Assembly: GCF_030269325.1 (NCBI RefSeq)
Contig: NZ_BSTD01000003.1
Coordinates: 930,001 to 994,000, forward strand
Origin: Amycolatopsis sp. NBRC 101858
GTDB lineage: Bacteria > Actinomycetota > Actinomycetes > Mycobacteriales > Pseudonocardiaceae
Reading direction: 5' to 3'
DNA: 64,000 bases
Shown here piece by piece: positions 48,158 through 55,838 of the stretch (position 1 is its first letter; each line of letters opens with the position of its first letter). The notes under the pieces were generated by a model. It was not told the DNA's origin, did no database searches, and saw nothing but the letters and a program-made list of their open reading frames with translations. The translations under genes and the position numbers were made by a program.

Positions 48158-51100
48158 GTGACAACGCACAGATCGCGCTGGAGACGGCGGGCCGGGATCA
48201 CCGTCCTCGCCACCGCTCTCGGCGCTTCCGTCCTCGGCGTCGCCGTTCCCGTGGCGTCCGCCCAGCAGGCCCCGCCGACCTCCGGCGCGGCCGAGGGCAA
48301 GACCCTCGACGAGCACGACCGCGCGCTCGTCGCCGAAGCCGAGAAGGCCGGGAAGCCCGACGTCACGCTGCTGATCGCGGCGGAGAAGGGCCAGACCGCC
48401 GCCGCCGTGAACGAGCTGAAGGCGCTCGGCGGCGTCGTCCAGTCCACCGACACCAAGCTCGACTACGTCAAGGTCAGCGTCCCCACGGACAAGGCCGAGA
48501 AGGCCGCGAAGCTCAAGTCGGTCAACGCGGTCGACGTCGACGGCCTCGTCTACCGCGACGACCCGAAGCCCGACGGCGCGCAGGACCCCTCGCCGCAGCC
48601 GGCCCCGGGCAAGAACACCCCGCGCGTGAACCCGTACCTCCCCACCGGCGACACCTACGCGGCCCAGTTCGGCCAGGTCCTGCCCAACTGGGACGGCAAG
48701 GACACCACGGTCGCGGTGCTGGACTCCGGCGTCGACCTCGACTCCCCCGCGCTGGCCACCACCAGCCACGGCGAACGCAAGATCGTCGACTGGTACAACG
48801 CCAACGCCACCAACTCCGGTGACGGCACCTGGGTCAAGCAGTCCACGGCGACCTACACCGGCGCCTTCACCTCCAACGGCAAGAGCTGGACGGCCCCGGC
48901 CACCGGCGGCCCGTACACGTTCGGCCTCTTCACCGAGACCGCCGGCGACCTGGGCGCCGCGGACAGCGAGACCGGCGGTGACGTCAACCGCGACGGCGAC
49001 CGCGCCGACTCCTGGGGCGTGCTGCAGGACAGCGTGACCAAGGAGGTCCGCGTCGACCTCAACGGCAACGGCGACTTCACCGACGAGAAGCCGATGACCG
49101 ACTACGCCAAGAAGTACGACGTCGGCTTCTTCGGCACCGACAACCCGGCGACCGACATCGCCGAGCGGATGGCCTTCGTCGTCCAGACCGACAAGCCGGG
49201 CTTCGTCGGCATCGGCATCGCCGGCGCCGAGCACGGTTCGCACGTCGCGGGCATCGCCACCGGCAACGACCTGTTCGGCGGCAAGATGGACGGCGCGGCC
49301 CCGGGCGCGAAGGTGCTCGCGGTCAAGGTCTGCCTCACCGGCAGCGCCTGCACGTCGTCGGGCCTGATCGACGGTGTCGTCTACGCGGCCAGCCACGGCG
49401 CGGACGTCATCAACATCTCGATCGGCGGCCTGCCGGCGCTCAACGACGGCAACAACGCCCGCGCGGAGCTCTACAACCGCACGATCGCCGAGTACAACGT
49501 CCAGATCTTCATCTCGGCCGGCAACAGCGGCTACGGGGCGAACACCGTCGGCGACCCGTCGGTGGCCACGGACGCGATCTCGGTCGGCTCGTACATCACC
49601 AAGGAGACCTGGCTCTCGAACTACGGCTCGAAGACCCAGAACGCCGAGTCGCTGCACCCGTTCTCCTCGCGCGGCCCGCGTGAGGACGGCGGCTTCAAGC
49701 CGGACATCATCGCGCCCGGCGCGGCGATCTCCACCACCCCGCGCTGGGAGGCGCCGGGCCCGGTGGCCGGCACGTACAGCCTGCCCGCGGGCTACGCGAT
49801 GCTGCAGGGCACGTCGATGGCGGCGCCGCAGGCGACCGGCGCGGCGGCACTGCTGGTGAGCGCGTACAAGGCGACCCACCAGGGTCAGCGGCCGCCGGTC
49901 GCGCAGCTGCGCGCGGCCATCAAGTCGACCGCGCGGTTCGTGCCGGGCATCGGCGCGTACGCCCAGGGCGCGGGCCTGTTCAACGTCCCGGCCGCGTTCG
50001 TCGCGCTGTCGCTCAACCCGAAGCCGGACGCCGTTTCGACGTCGGTCGAGGTGCACACCGCGCTGTCGGGCCTGCTGGCCACCCCGAACACCGGCGTGGG
50101 CATCCACGACCGCGAGGGCGTGACCACGGGCAAGGCCTACACCCGCACGTACACGATCACCCGCACGACGGGCTCGGCGAAGCCGGTGCCGTACTTCGCG
50201 CGGTGGACCGGCAACGACGGGACGTTCTCCTCGGCGTCGACGGTGGTGCTGCCGCTGAACACGCCGGTGAAGTTCGACGTCAAGGTGAACCCGAAGAACG
50301 CGGGCGTCCACTCGGCGCTGCTGTACCTGGACAACCCGCTGACCATCGGCATCGACGTGCAGACCCTCAACACGGTCTTCGCGCCGCAGGAGTTCACCGC
50401 CGCCAAGGGGTTCCAGGTCGACGTCTCCGGCAAGATCGCCCGCAACCAGGCGACCAGCTACTTCGTGCGGGTGCCGCAGGGTGCCAGCGCGCTGAAGGTG
50501 GACCTGGACGCGGGGGCCGGTGCCCCGGGCAAGGGCCAGGTGCGGTTCCTGCGCTACGACCCGACCGGTGTCCCGGCCGAGGCGAGCACCTCGACGACGT
50601 TCTGCTACCTCCCCGACGCGGGCGCGGGCTGCCCCGGCGGCACGCCGACCAGCCGGACCATCGCCAACCCGCTGCCGGGTGTGTGGGAGATCGTCGTGGA
50701 AGCGCGCCGGACGTCCGATGTGGACAATGCGGCGTACAAGCTGACGGCTTCGGTGCTGGGCACGACCATCGCGCCCAACCCGGACACGATCGCCTCGGCG
50801 ACGCTCGGCCAGCCGGTCGCGCGGTCCTACACCGTGACGAACACGCTCGGCGCGTTCACCGGCAAGCTGAACGGTGCCACGCTGGGCAGCGCGAAGATCG
50901 CGCGGCCGTCGATCGCCGACGGGGCGCAGCAGCAGTACCAGATCGCGGTGACGCCGGGCTCTACATCGCTGACGGCCACGATCGGCAAGACGTCCGACGT
51001 GGGCGCCGACCTGGACCTGGTGCTGTACAACTGCACGACCGGCTCCTGCGTGCAGGCGGCGATCAGCGCAGACGGTGACTCGGAAGAGTCGGTGACCGTG

Positions 51101-51391
51101 GCCAACCCGGCCGCGGGCGTGTGGGTCGCGCTGGTCGACGGGTTCGCGGTGCCTTCGGGCACCACGGACTACGACTACCTCGACGTGTTCACCAACCCGG
51201 CGTTCGGTTCGGTCGCGGTGACCGACGCGAACGCGGCGCGGGCGTCGGGCAGCTCGTGGACGGTGCCGGCGACGGTCACGGCCGCGGCCGTCCCGGCGGC
51301 GGGCCGGGTGCTGCGCGGTCAGCTGACCGTGCAGACCGACACGGGTGTCACGGTCGGCTCCTCGCTGGTGCTGGTCAACTCCGTGAGCTAG
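48158..51391 (+). CDS. Secreted subtilisin-like serine protease (S8) with large insertion and C-terminal domains
   Basis: This 1077-residue exported protease has a Sec signal (WRRRAGITVLATALGASVLG, cleavage near ASAQQ). An inhibitor-I9-like propeptide region follows (DVTLLIAAEKGQTAAAVNEL). The S8 triad is Asp in TVAVLDSGVDLD (about 188), His in AEHGSHVAGIATGND (about 361) and Ser in LQGTSMAAPQATGAAALL (about 553). The roughly 170-residue Asp-His interval is far longer than usual and contains calcium-loop-like DVNRDGDRAD and DLNGNGDFTD. About 500 residues of beta-sandwich-type domains follow. GTG 48158 is preceded by GAAGGG. It probably degrades extracellular protein. A strong terminator follows. 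Confidence 0.93.
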   Translation: MTTHRSRWRRRAGITVLATALGASVLGVAVPVASAQQAPPTSGAAEGKTLDEHDRALVAEAEKAGKPDVTLLIAAEKGQTAAAVNELKALGGVVQSTDTKLDYVKVSVPTDKAEKAAKLKSVNAVDVDGLVYRDDPKPDGAQDPSPQPAPGKNTPRVNPYLPTGDTYAAQFGQVLPNWDGKDTTVAVLDSGVDLDSPALATTSHGERKIVDWYNANATNSGDGTWVKQSTATYTGAFTSNGKSWTAPATGGPYTFGLFTETAGDLGAADSETGGDVNRDGDRADSWGVLQDSVTKEVRVDLNGNGDFTDEKPMTDYAKKYDVGFFGTDNPATDIAERMAFVVQTDKPGFVGIGIAGAEHGSHVAGIATGNDLFGGKMDGAAPGAKVLAVKVCLTGSACTSSGLIDGVVYAASHGADVINISIGGLPALNDGNNARAELYNRTIAEYNVQIFISAGNSGYGANTVGDPSVATDAISVGSYITKETWLSNYGSKTQNAESLHPFSSRGPREDGGFKPDIIAPGAAISTTPRWEAPGPVAGTYSLPAGYAMLQGTSMAAPQATGAAALLVSAYKATHQGQRPPVAQLRAAIKSTARFVPGIGAYAQGAGLFNVPAAFVALSLNPKPDAVSTSVEVHTALSGLLATPNTGVGIHDREGVTTGKAYTRTYTITRTTGSAKPVPYFARWTGNDGTFSSASTVVLPLNTPVKFDVKVNPKNAGVHSALLYLDNPLTIGIDVQTLNTVFAPQEFTAAKGFQVDVSGKIARNQATSYFVRVPQGASALKVDLDAGAGAPGKGQVRFLRYDPTGVPAEASTSTTFCYLPDAGAGCPGGTPTSRTIANPLPGVWEIVVEARRTSDVDNAAYKLTASVLGTTIAPNPDTIASATLGQPVARSYTVTNTLGAFTGKLNGATLGSAKIARPSIADGAQQQYQIAVTPGSTSLTATIGKTSDVGADLDLVLYNCTTGSCVQAAISADGDSEESVTVANPAAGVWVALVDGFAVPSGTTDYDYLDVFTNPAFGSVAVTDANAARASGSSWTVPATVTAAAVPAAGRVLRGQLTVQTDTGVTVGSSLVLVNSVS

Positions 51392-51404
51392 TCCCGCTCA
51401 ACGG

Positions 51405-51435
51405 AAACCGCCCCGGGTCTCACCCGGGGCGGTTT
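51405..51435 (+). terminator. Terminator after the subtilase gene
   Basis: AAACCGCCCCGGGT and ACCCGGGGCGGTTT form a perfect 14-bp stem with a three-base loop, followed by TCGTTTTCC. It begins 14 bases after the stop codon. Confidence 0.88.
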
Positions 51436-51550
51436 TCGTTTTCCTGGTGGGTTCCCGACGCAAGTTTGCGCATGTCCGGTGAACTCTTGCCCTCGTTCGC
51501 GACGCGTCCGTATGGTCTGGAACACTCCGCACCCACCGAGGGGTTCCCGC

Positions 51551-52582
51551 ATGCGACGGATTTCGGCGTGGTTCGCCGCGCTTCTCCTGCTGGCCACCGC
51601 TTTGCCGGGCACCGCGCACGCCGCGGCGGCGCTGTCGGGCCGGACGCACCTGTTCTACTACCCGTGGTACGGCAGCAACGCCGGTGCATACCGCCACTGG
51701 CAGCAGGGCGGGCACACACCGCCGGACGACATCGGCGCGAACCTCTACCCGGTGCTGGGGCCCTACGACTCCGGGGACTTCTCCGGCGCCGTCGAGCAGC
51801 ACATGCGGTGGATCGAGCAGTCCGGCGCCGGGGTGATCGTCTACAGCTGGTGGGGCCAGGGGTCCTATGAGGACGGTCTGGCGGCGGGCGTGCTGGAAGC
51901 CGCGGCGCGGCACGGGATCCGCGTCGCGTGGCACCTCGAGCCGTACGGCGGGCGGACGGCCGCGTCGACGGTGTCGGACATCGGCTACCTCACCGGCCGG
52001 TACGGCTCCAGCCCGGCGTTCTACCGCGAGGGCGGCCGCGGCGCGTTCTACGTGTTCGAGAGCCTGCGCATCACGGACTGGACGCCGCTGGACCAGGTGC
52101 GGTCGTCGGCGATCGTGCTGGCGCAGACGACGGACACGAGCAAGGTCGCGCACTTCGGCGGGATGTACACCTACGACGCGATCGCGGGGGCGACGGCGCC
52201 GGGCTGGCGCGACGCGGGCGCGTACTGCGAGGCGAACGGCCTGGTGTGGGCACCCTCGGTGGGCCCGGGGTACATCGACGACCGGGCGGTACCGGGCAAC
52301 ACGACCCCGACGCTTGCGCGGGACAACGGGGCGACCTACGACCGGGAGTGGCAGAACGCGCTTTCCTCGGGCGCCGATTGGGTTTCGGTGACGTCGTTCA
52401 ACGAGTGGCACGAAGGGTCGGTCATCGAGCCGGCCCGGTCGGCCCCGCCGTCGCCGGCCTACGAGACCTTCAACGGCGCGTACGGCACTTCCGGGACGGC
52501 GTCGGAAACCGCCTATCTGGACCGGACGCGTTACTGGGCTTCGCAGCTCGCCTCGCCTTGGGTGCGGGCCTACGCCTCCTGA
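51551..52582 (+). CDS. Secreted GH99-like endo-alpha-mannosidase
   Basis: This 343-residue secreted glycoside hydrolase has a Sec signal (MRRISAWFAALLLLATALPG, cleavage near AHA-AA). GH99 features are THLFYYPWYGSNAGAYRHW, VYSWWGQGSYEDGL, RVAWHLEPYGGRTAAS and the catalytic-side SFNEWHEGSVIEPA. Family members act inside alpha-mannan or mannosyl side chains. ATG 51551 follows GAGGGG. Together with the GH92 remnant, it hints at mannan degradation. Its end overlaps the convergent ROK gene by 13 bp. Confidence 0.88.
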   Translation: MRRISAWFAALLLLATALPGTAHAAAALSGRTHLFYYPWYGSNAGAYRHWQQGGHTPPDDIGANLYPVLGPYDSGDFSGAVEQHMRWIEQSGAGVIVYSWWGQGSYEDGLAAGVLEAAARHGIRVAWHLEPYGGRTAASTVSDIGYLTGRYGSSPAFYREGGRGAFYVFESLRITDWTPLDQVRSSAIVLAQTTDTSKVAHFGGMYTYDAIAGATAPGWRDAGAYCEANGLVWAPSVGPGYIDDRAVPGNTTPTLARDNGATYDREWQNALSSGADWVSVTSFNEWHEGSVIEPARSAPPSPAYETFNGAYGTSGTASETAYLDRTRYWASQLASPWVRAYAS

Positions 52583-53733
52583 ACCCGCGCCAGGAACGGC
52601 GCCGGCTCGGCCAAGACCCGGTGCACCACCCGGCCCGCCGCGCCCAATGTCGCGGCGTCGCCACCGAGGCGGGACGCCGACAGCACCGGTGGCGTGCCCC
52701 GGAGCCCGCCGAGCCGGGCCGACAGCACCTCCGACACCGGCTCGGACAGCCACGGGTACAGCTGCGTGAACACCCCGCCCAGCACGATGCGGTCGACGTC
52801 CAGGAGGTTCACCGCCGACGTCAGCGCGAGGCCGAGCGCGCGGCCGGCCGCTTCGCACGCCGCCAGCGCCACCTGGTCGCCGTGCGCCAGGGACGCCAGC
52901 AGCGCGGGCACGGACAAAGCATTCCCCGCCGTCAGCAACGCCTCCTGCCCGGCGAACGTCTCCAGGCACCCGCTGCCCCCGCACCGGCAACGCGGCCCGT
53001 CCGGCGCCACGACGACGTGGCCCAGCTCGCCTGCCAGCCCGCGGGCACCGGAGAACAACGTGCCGTTCACCACCAGGCCCGCGCCGATGCCCACTTCGCC
53101 TGACACGTAGAGGAAATCCCGCTCGCCGTCGCCGAACCAGAGTTCGCCCAGGGCGGCGAGGTTCGCCTCGTTGTCCAGCTCGACCGGGACGGGCAAGTGC
53201 AGCAGGTCGGCCGGGCGGACGTCCTGCCAGCCCAGGTTGGGGGCGCTGAACAGCACGCCGTCGCCGACCGGGCCGGACACCGCCAGCACCGCGCCCGCGA
53301 CCTCCAGCCCGAGCCGGTGCGTCTCGGTCAGTGCCTCCGTCGCCAGTGCCTGCAGCTCCGCCAGGACCTTCTTCGGCCGTGAACCGCGGTTGTCGCGCTC
53401 GCGGCGGGCGGCGAACCGGACGTCGCCGGTGAGGTCGAGCACCCGGACCGCGAGGTAGTCGACGTTGATCTCCAGCCCCAGCGACGCCACGCGCGCGCCG
53501 CTGAGCACGACCTCGACGCCCGGCCGGCCGCGTTCGCCCGCTCGCGCGGGGCCGGTCTCGGCCAGCAGGCCCGCGTCCACCAGGTCGCCGACGAGCTTGC
53601 TGACCGTGGACTTCGTCAGGCCGGTGAGCTCGGCGAGCGCCGCGCGGGTCAGCGGGCCGCCGCGGCTGACCGCGCCCAGCACGACCTCGAGGTTGCGGGC
53701 GCGCATCGAGTCGTGCCGCACGGCCTGGGTCAT
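52570..53733 (-). CDS. ROK-family transcriptional repressor (XylR/NagC type)
   Basis: This 387-residue sugar-responsive repressor has an N-terminal winged helix (RAALAELTGLTKSTVSKLVG) and an actin-like ROK kinase fold. The zinc-binding cluster is CRCGGSGCLETFAGQEALL and the sugar-binding region is YVSGEVGIGAGLVVNG. The phosphate-binding Asp residues of active kinases are partly altered, as in regulators. It is divergent from xylA across a TTTAGT/ACTAAA operator, so it is the presumed xylose repressor. ATG 53733 has GGGAGGGACGC upstream. Confidence 0.93.
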   Translation of the reverse strand: MTQAVRHDSMRARNLEVVLGAVSRGGPLTRAALAELTGLTKSTVSKLVGDLVDAGLLAETGPARAGERGRPGVEVVLSGARVASLGLEINVDYLAVRVLDLTGDVRFAARRERDNRGSRPKKVLAELQALATEALTETHRLGLEVAGAVLAVSGPVGDGVLFSAPNLGWQDVRPADLLHLPVPVELDNEANLAALGELWFGDGERDFLYVSGEVGIGAGLVVNGTLFSGARGLAGELGHVVVAPDGPRCRCGGSGCLETFAGQEALLTAGNALSVPALLASLAHGDQVALAACEAAGRALGLALTSAVNLLDVDRIVLGGVFTQLYPWLSEPVSEVLSARLGGLRGTPPVLSASRLGGDAATLGAAGRVVHRVLAEPAPFLARVQEA

Positions 53734-53795
53734 CGCGTCCCTCCCTGCGAAGCACTCTAACCGGCCTCTTGACGCCCGGGACCACCGCGGCGCAT

Positions 53796-53820
53796 ATTTA
53801 GTCTACAACGTGAACTAAAT
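53796..53820. promoter_or_regulatory. Inverted-repeat operator between the ROK regulator and xylA
   Basis: ATTTAGT at 53796-53802 and ACTAAAT at 53814-53820 form a perfect 7-bp inverted repeat with an 11-base spacer, 12 bases before the xylA start. TTTAGT-type arms are the known operator form of actinobacterial XylR/ROK repressors. Confidence 0.75.
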
Positions 53821-53832
53821 GAAGGGACAGTC

Positions 53833-54981
53833 ATGAGCGACTACGCTCCCCAGCCGGCCGACAAGTTCACCTTCGGCCTCTGGACCGTGGGCTGGCCCGC
53901 GAACGACCCGTTCGGGGTCGGGACGCGGCCGCCGCTGGACCCGGTGGAGAGCGTGCACCGGCTGGCGGAGCTGGGCGCCTACGGCGTGACGTTCCACGAC
54001 GACGACCTGCTGGCCACCGAGCCCGACCGCGACGTGGCGATCGAGCGGTTCCGGAAGGCGCTGGCCGAGACCGGGCTCAAGGTCCCGATGGCGACGACGA
54101 ACCTGTTCACCCACCCGGTGTTCAAGGACGGCGGCCTGACCAGCAACGACCGTGACGTCCGGCGCTACGCGCTGCGGAAGGTGCGCCGCAACCTCGACCT
54201 CGCGGCCGAGCTGGGCGCGGAGACCTACGTCGTCTGGGGTGGCCGAGAGGGCGCCGAGTCCGACGCCGCCAAGGACGTCCGCGCGGCACTGGCCCGCTAC
54301 AAGGAGGGCCTGGACCTGCTCGCGGACTACGTCGTCGAGAAGGGCTACTCGCTGCGGTTCGCCCTCGAGCCCAAGCCGAACGAGCCGCGCGGCGACATCC
54401 TGCTGCCGACCATCGGGCACGCGCTGGGCTTCATCTCGCAGCTCGCGCGGCCCGAGCTGTTCGGGCTGAACCCCGAGGTCGGGCACGAGCAGATGGCCGG
54501 GCTCAACTTCGTGCACGGCATCTCGCAGGCGCTGTGGCAGGGCAAGCTGTTCCACATCGACCTCAACGGCCAGCACGGCCCCAAGTACGACCAGGACCTG
54601 ATCTTCGGCCACGGCGACGTGAAGAGCGCGTTCTTCCTGGTCGACCTGCTGGAGAACGGCGGCTACGAGGGTCCGCGCCACTTCGACTACAAGCCGATGC
54701 GGACCGAGGACCCGGCGGACGTGTGGGTGTCCGCCGCGGCGAACATGCGGACGTACCTGATCCTCAAGGAGAAGGCGGCGAAGTTCCGTTCGGACCCGGA
54801 GGTCGCGGAGGCCCTGGCGGCATCCCGGGTTCCGGAGCTGTCGACGCCGACGCTGGCGCCGGGCGAGTCGTTCGACGACCTGCTGAACGACGACTTCGAC
54901 CTCGACGCGGCGGCGGCCCGCGGCTACCACTTCACGCGGTTGAACCAGCTGGCCCTGGAGCACCTCTTCGGCGTCCGCTGA
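53833..54981 (+). CDS. xylA: Xylose isomerase
   Basis: This 382-residue class I xylose isomerase converts D-xylose to D-xylulose, and D-glucose to fructose. The active-site residues are visible: catalytic His in GVTFHDDDLLATEPDRD, metal ligands in LEPKPNEPRGDILLP and VGHEQMAGLNFVHGI, and HIDLNGQHGPKYDQDL. WGGREGAESDAAK is the substrate loop. The length and sequence match the Actinoplanes/Streptomyces type. GAAGGGACAGTC gives the ribosome site before ATG 53833. No xylulokinase gene is beside it. A strong hairpin ends the transcript, so the next gene is independent. Confidence 0.98.
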   Translation: MSDYAPQPADKFTFGLWTVGWPANDPFGVGTRPPLDPVESVHRLAELGAYGVTFHDDDLLATEPDRDVAIERFRKALAETGLKVPMATTNLFTHPVFKDGGLTSNDRDVRRYALRKVRRNLDLAAELGAETYVVWGGREGAESDAAKDVRAALARYKEGLDLLADYVVEKGYSLRFALEPKPNEPRGDILLPTIGHALGFISQLARPELFGLNPEVGHEQMAGLNFVHGISQALWQGKLFHIDLNGQHGPKYDQDLIFGHGDVKSAFFLVDLLENGGYEGPRHFDYKPMRTEDPADVWVSAAANMRTYLILKEKAAKFRSDPEVAEALAASRVPELSTPTLAPGESFDDLLNDDFDLDAAAARGYHFTRLNQLALEHLFGVR

Positions 54982-54984
54982 CCG

Positions 54985-55025
54985 GTGCGGGGCCGCCGCA
55001 CGGACTCCGTTCGGCGGCCCCGCAC
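54985..55025 (+). terminator. Terminator after xylA
   Basis: GTGCGGGGCCGCCG and CGGCGGCCCCGCAC form a perfect 14-bp stem around a 13-base loop, beginning four bases after the xylA stop codon. Confidence 0.85.
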
Positions 55026-55052
55026 GGCCCGGCCGCTCACTACGATCCGGGC

Positions 55053-55784
55053 ATGACAGTCGCCTTGGTCACCAACGTGACGCAGTACGCGGGTCCCGCC
55101 GGCGCCGGAGCCCTCGCCGCCGACGGGTTCCGGGTGGTCTGCCACGACGAGACGTTCACCGACGCCGAAGTCCGCGACAAGTTCGCCGCCGGGAACCCGG
55201 ACCTGACGCCGGTCGCCGAACAGGAGGCCGCGGCGCTGCTCACCGCCGCCGGGGACCACGGCAGCGTCGATGTCGTGCTCAGCAACGACTACGTGCCGCC
55301 CGCTGCGGTCCGGACGCCCTTCGACGGCGCGCCGCTCGGCGACCTCGAGTTTCTGATGCGCCGGCTGGTGTACCGGCCCTTCGAGCTGATCCAGGCCGCG
55401 ACCCCGGCGATGAAGGCCGGCGGAGGCGGCCGGATCATCCTGATGACGTCGGCGGTCGCGGTCCGGCCACTCGCCACCGCGGTCCTGTACAGCGCGGCGC
55501 GGGCTGCGGCCACCACGATGACGACCGCGGCCGCCAAGGCGCTGGGCGAGCACAACATCCAGCTCAACGCCATCGGCCCGAACTGGTTCGAGAACCCGAC
55601 CTACTTCCCGCCCGGGCTCTGGGAGTCCGACGCCGACCTGCGCGCGACCGTCGCCAAGGAGGTCCCGCTCCAGCGCCTCGGCCGGCAGGAGGAGATGGGG
55701 GCGCTGATCGCGTTCCTCGCCTCCGGCAAGGCCACCCCGGTGACGGGCCAGTTCTTCGGCTTCACCGGCGGCTGGCTCCCGTGA
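55053..55784 (+). CDS. Halohydrin dehalogenase-like SDR protein
   Basis: This 243-residue SDR-fold protein has both fingerprints used to define halohydrin dehalogenases. The first is T-x4-(F/Y)-x-G at residues 7-14 (TNVTQYAG), replacing the NAD glycine motif with a halide pocket. The second is S-x12-Y-x3-R at residues 133, 146 and 150 (TSAVAVRPLATAVLYSAAR), with Arg where ordinary SDRs have Lys. Other segments also match the family: VVCHDETF, EQEAAAL, VDVVLSNDYVPP, RPFELIQAATPAM, LNAIGPNWFENP and TGQFFGFTGGWLP. It should release halide from vicinal haloalcohols to form epoxides, and the reverse with other nucleophiles. The ribosome site is weak. Confidence 0.82.
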   Translation: MTVALVTNVTQYAGPAGAGALAADGFRVVCHDETFTDAEVRDKFAAGNPDLTPVAEQEAAALLTAAGDHGSVDVVLSNDYVPPAAVRTPFDGAPLGDLEFLMRRLVYRPFELIQAATPAMKAGGGGRIILMTSAVAVRPLATAVLYSAARAAATTMTTAAAKALGEHNIQLNAIGPNWFENPTYFPPGLWESDADLRATVAKEVPLQRLGRQEEMGALIAFLASGKATPVTGQFFGFTGGWLP

Positions 55785-55785
55785 A

Positions 55786-55836
55786 CCGTGAAGGGCACCC
55801 TCATGGCCTTCAAGTCCACGAGGGTGCCCTTCACGG
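55786..55836. terminator. 17-bp hairpin between convergent genes
   Basis: CCGTGAAGGGCACCCTC and GAGGGTGCCCTTCACGG form a perfect 17-bp stem around a 17-base loop. It exactly fills the gap between the dehalogenase-like gene and the convergent sugar-dehydrogenase gene, serving both. Confidence 0.85.
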
Positions 55837-55838
55837 CA

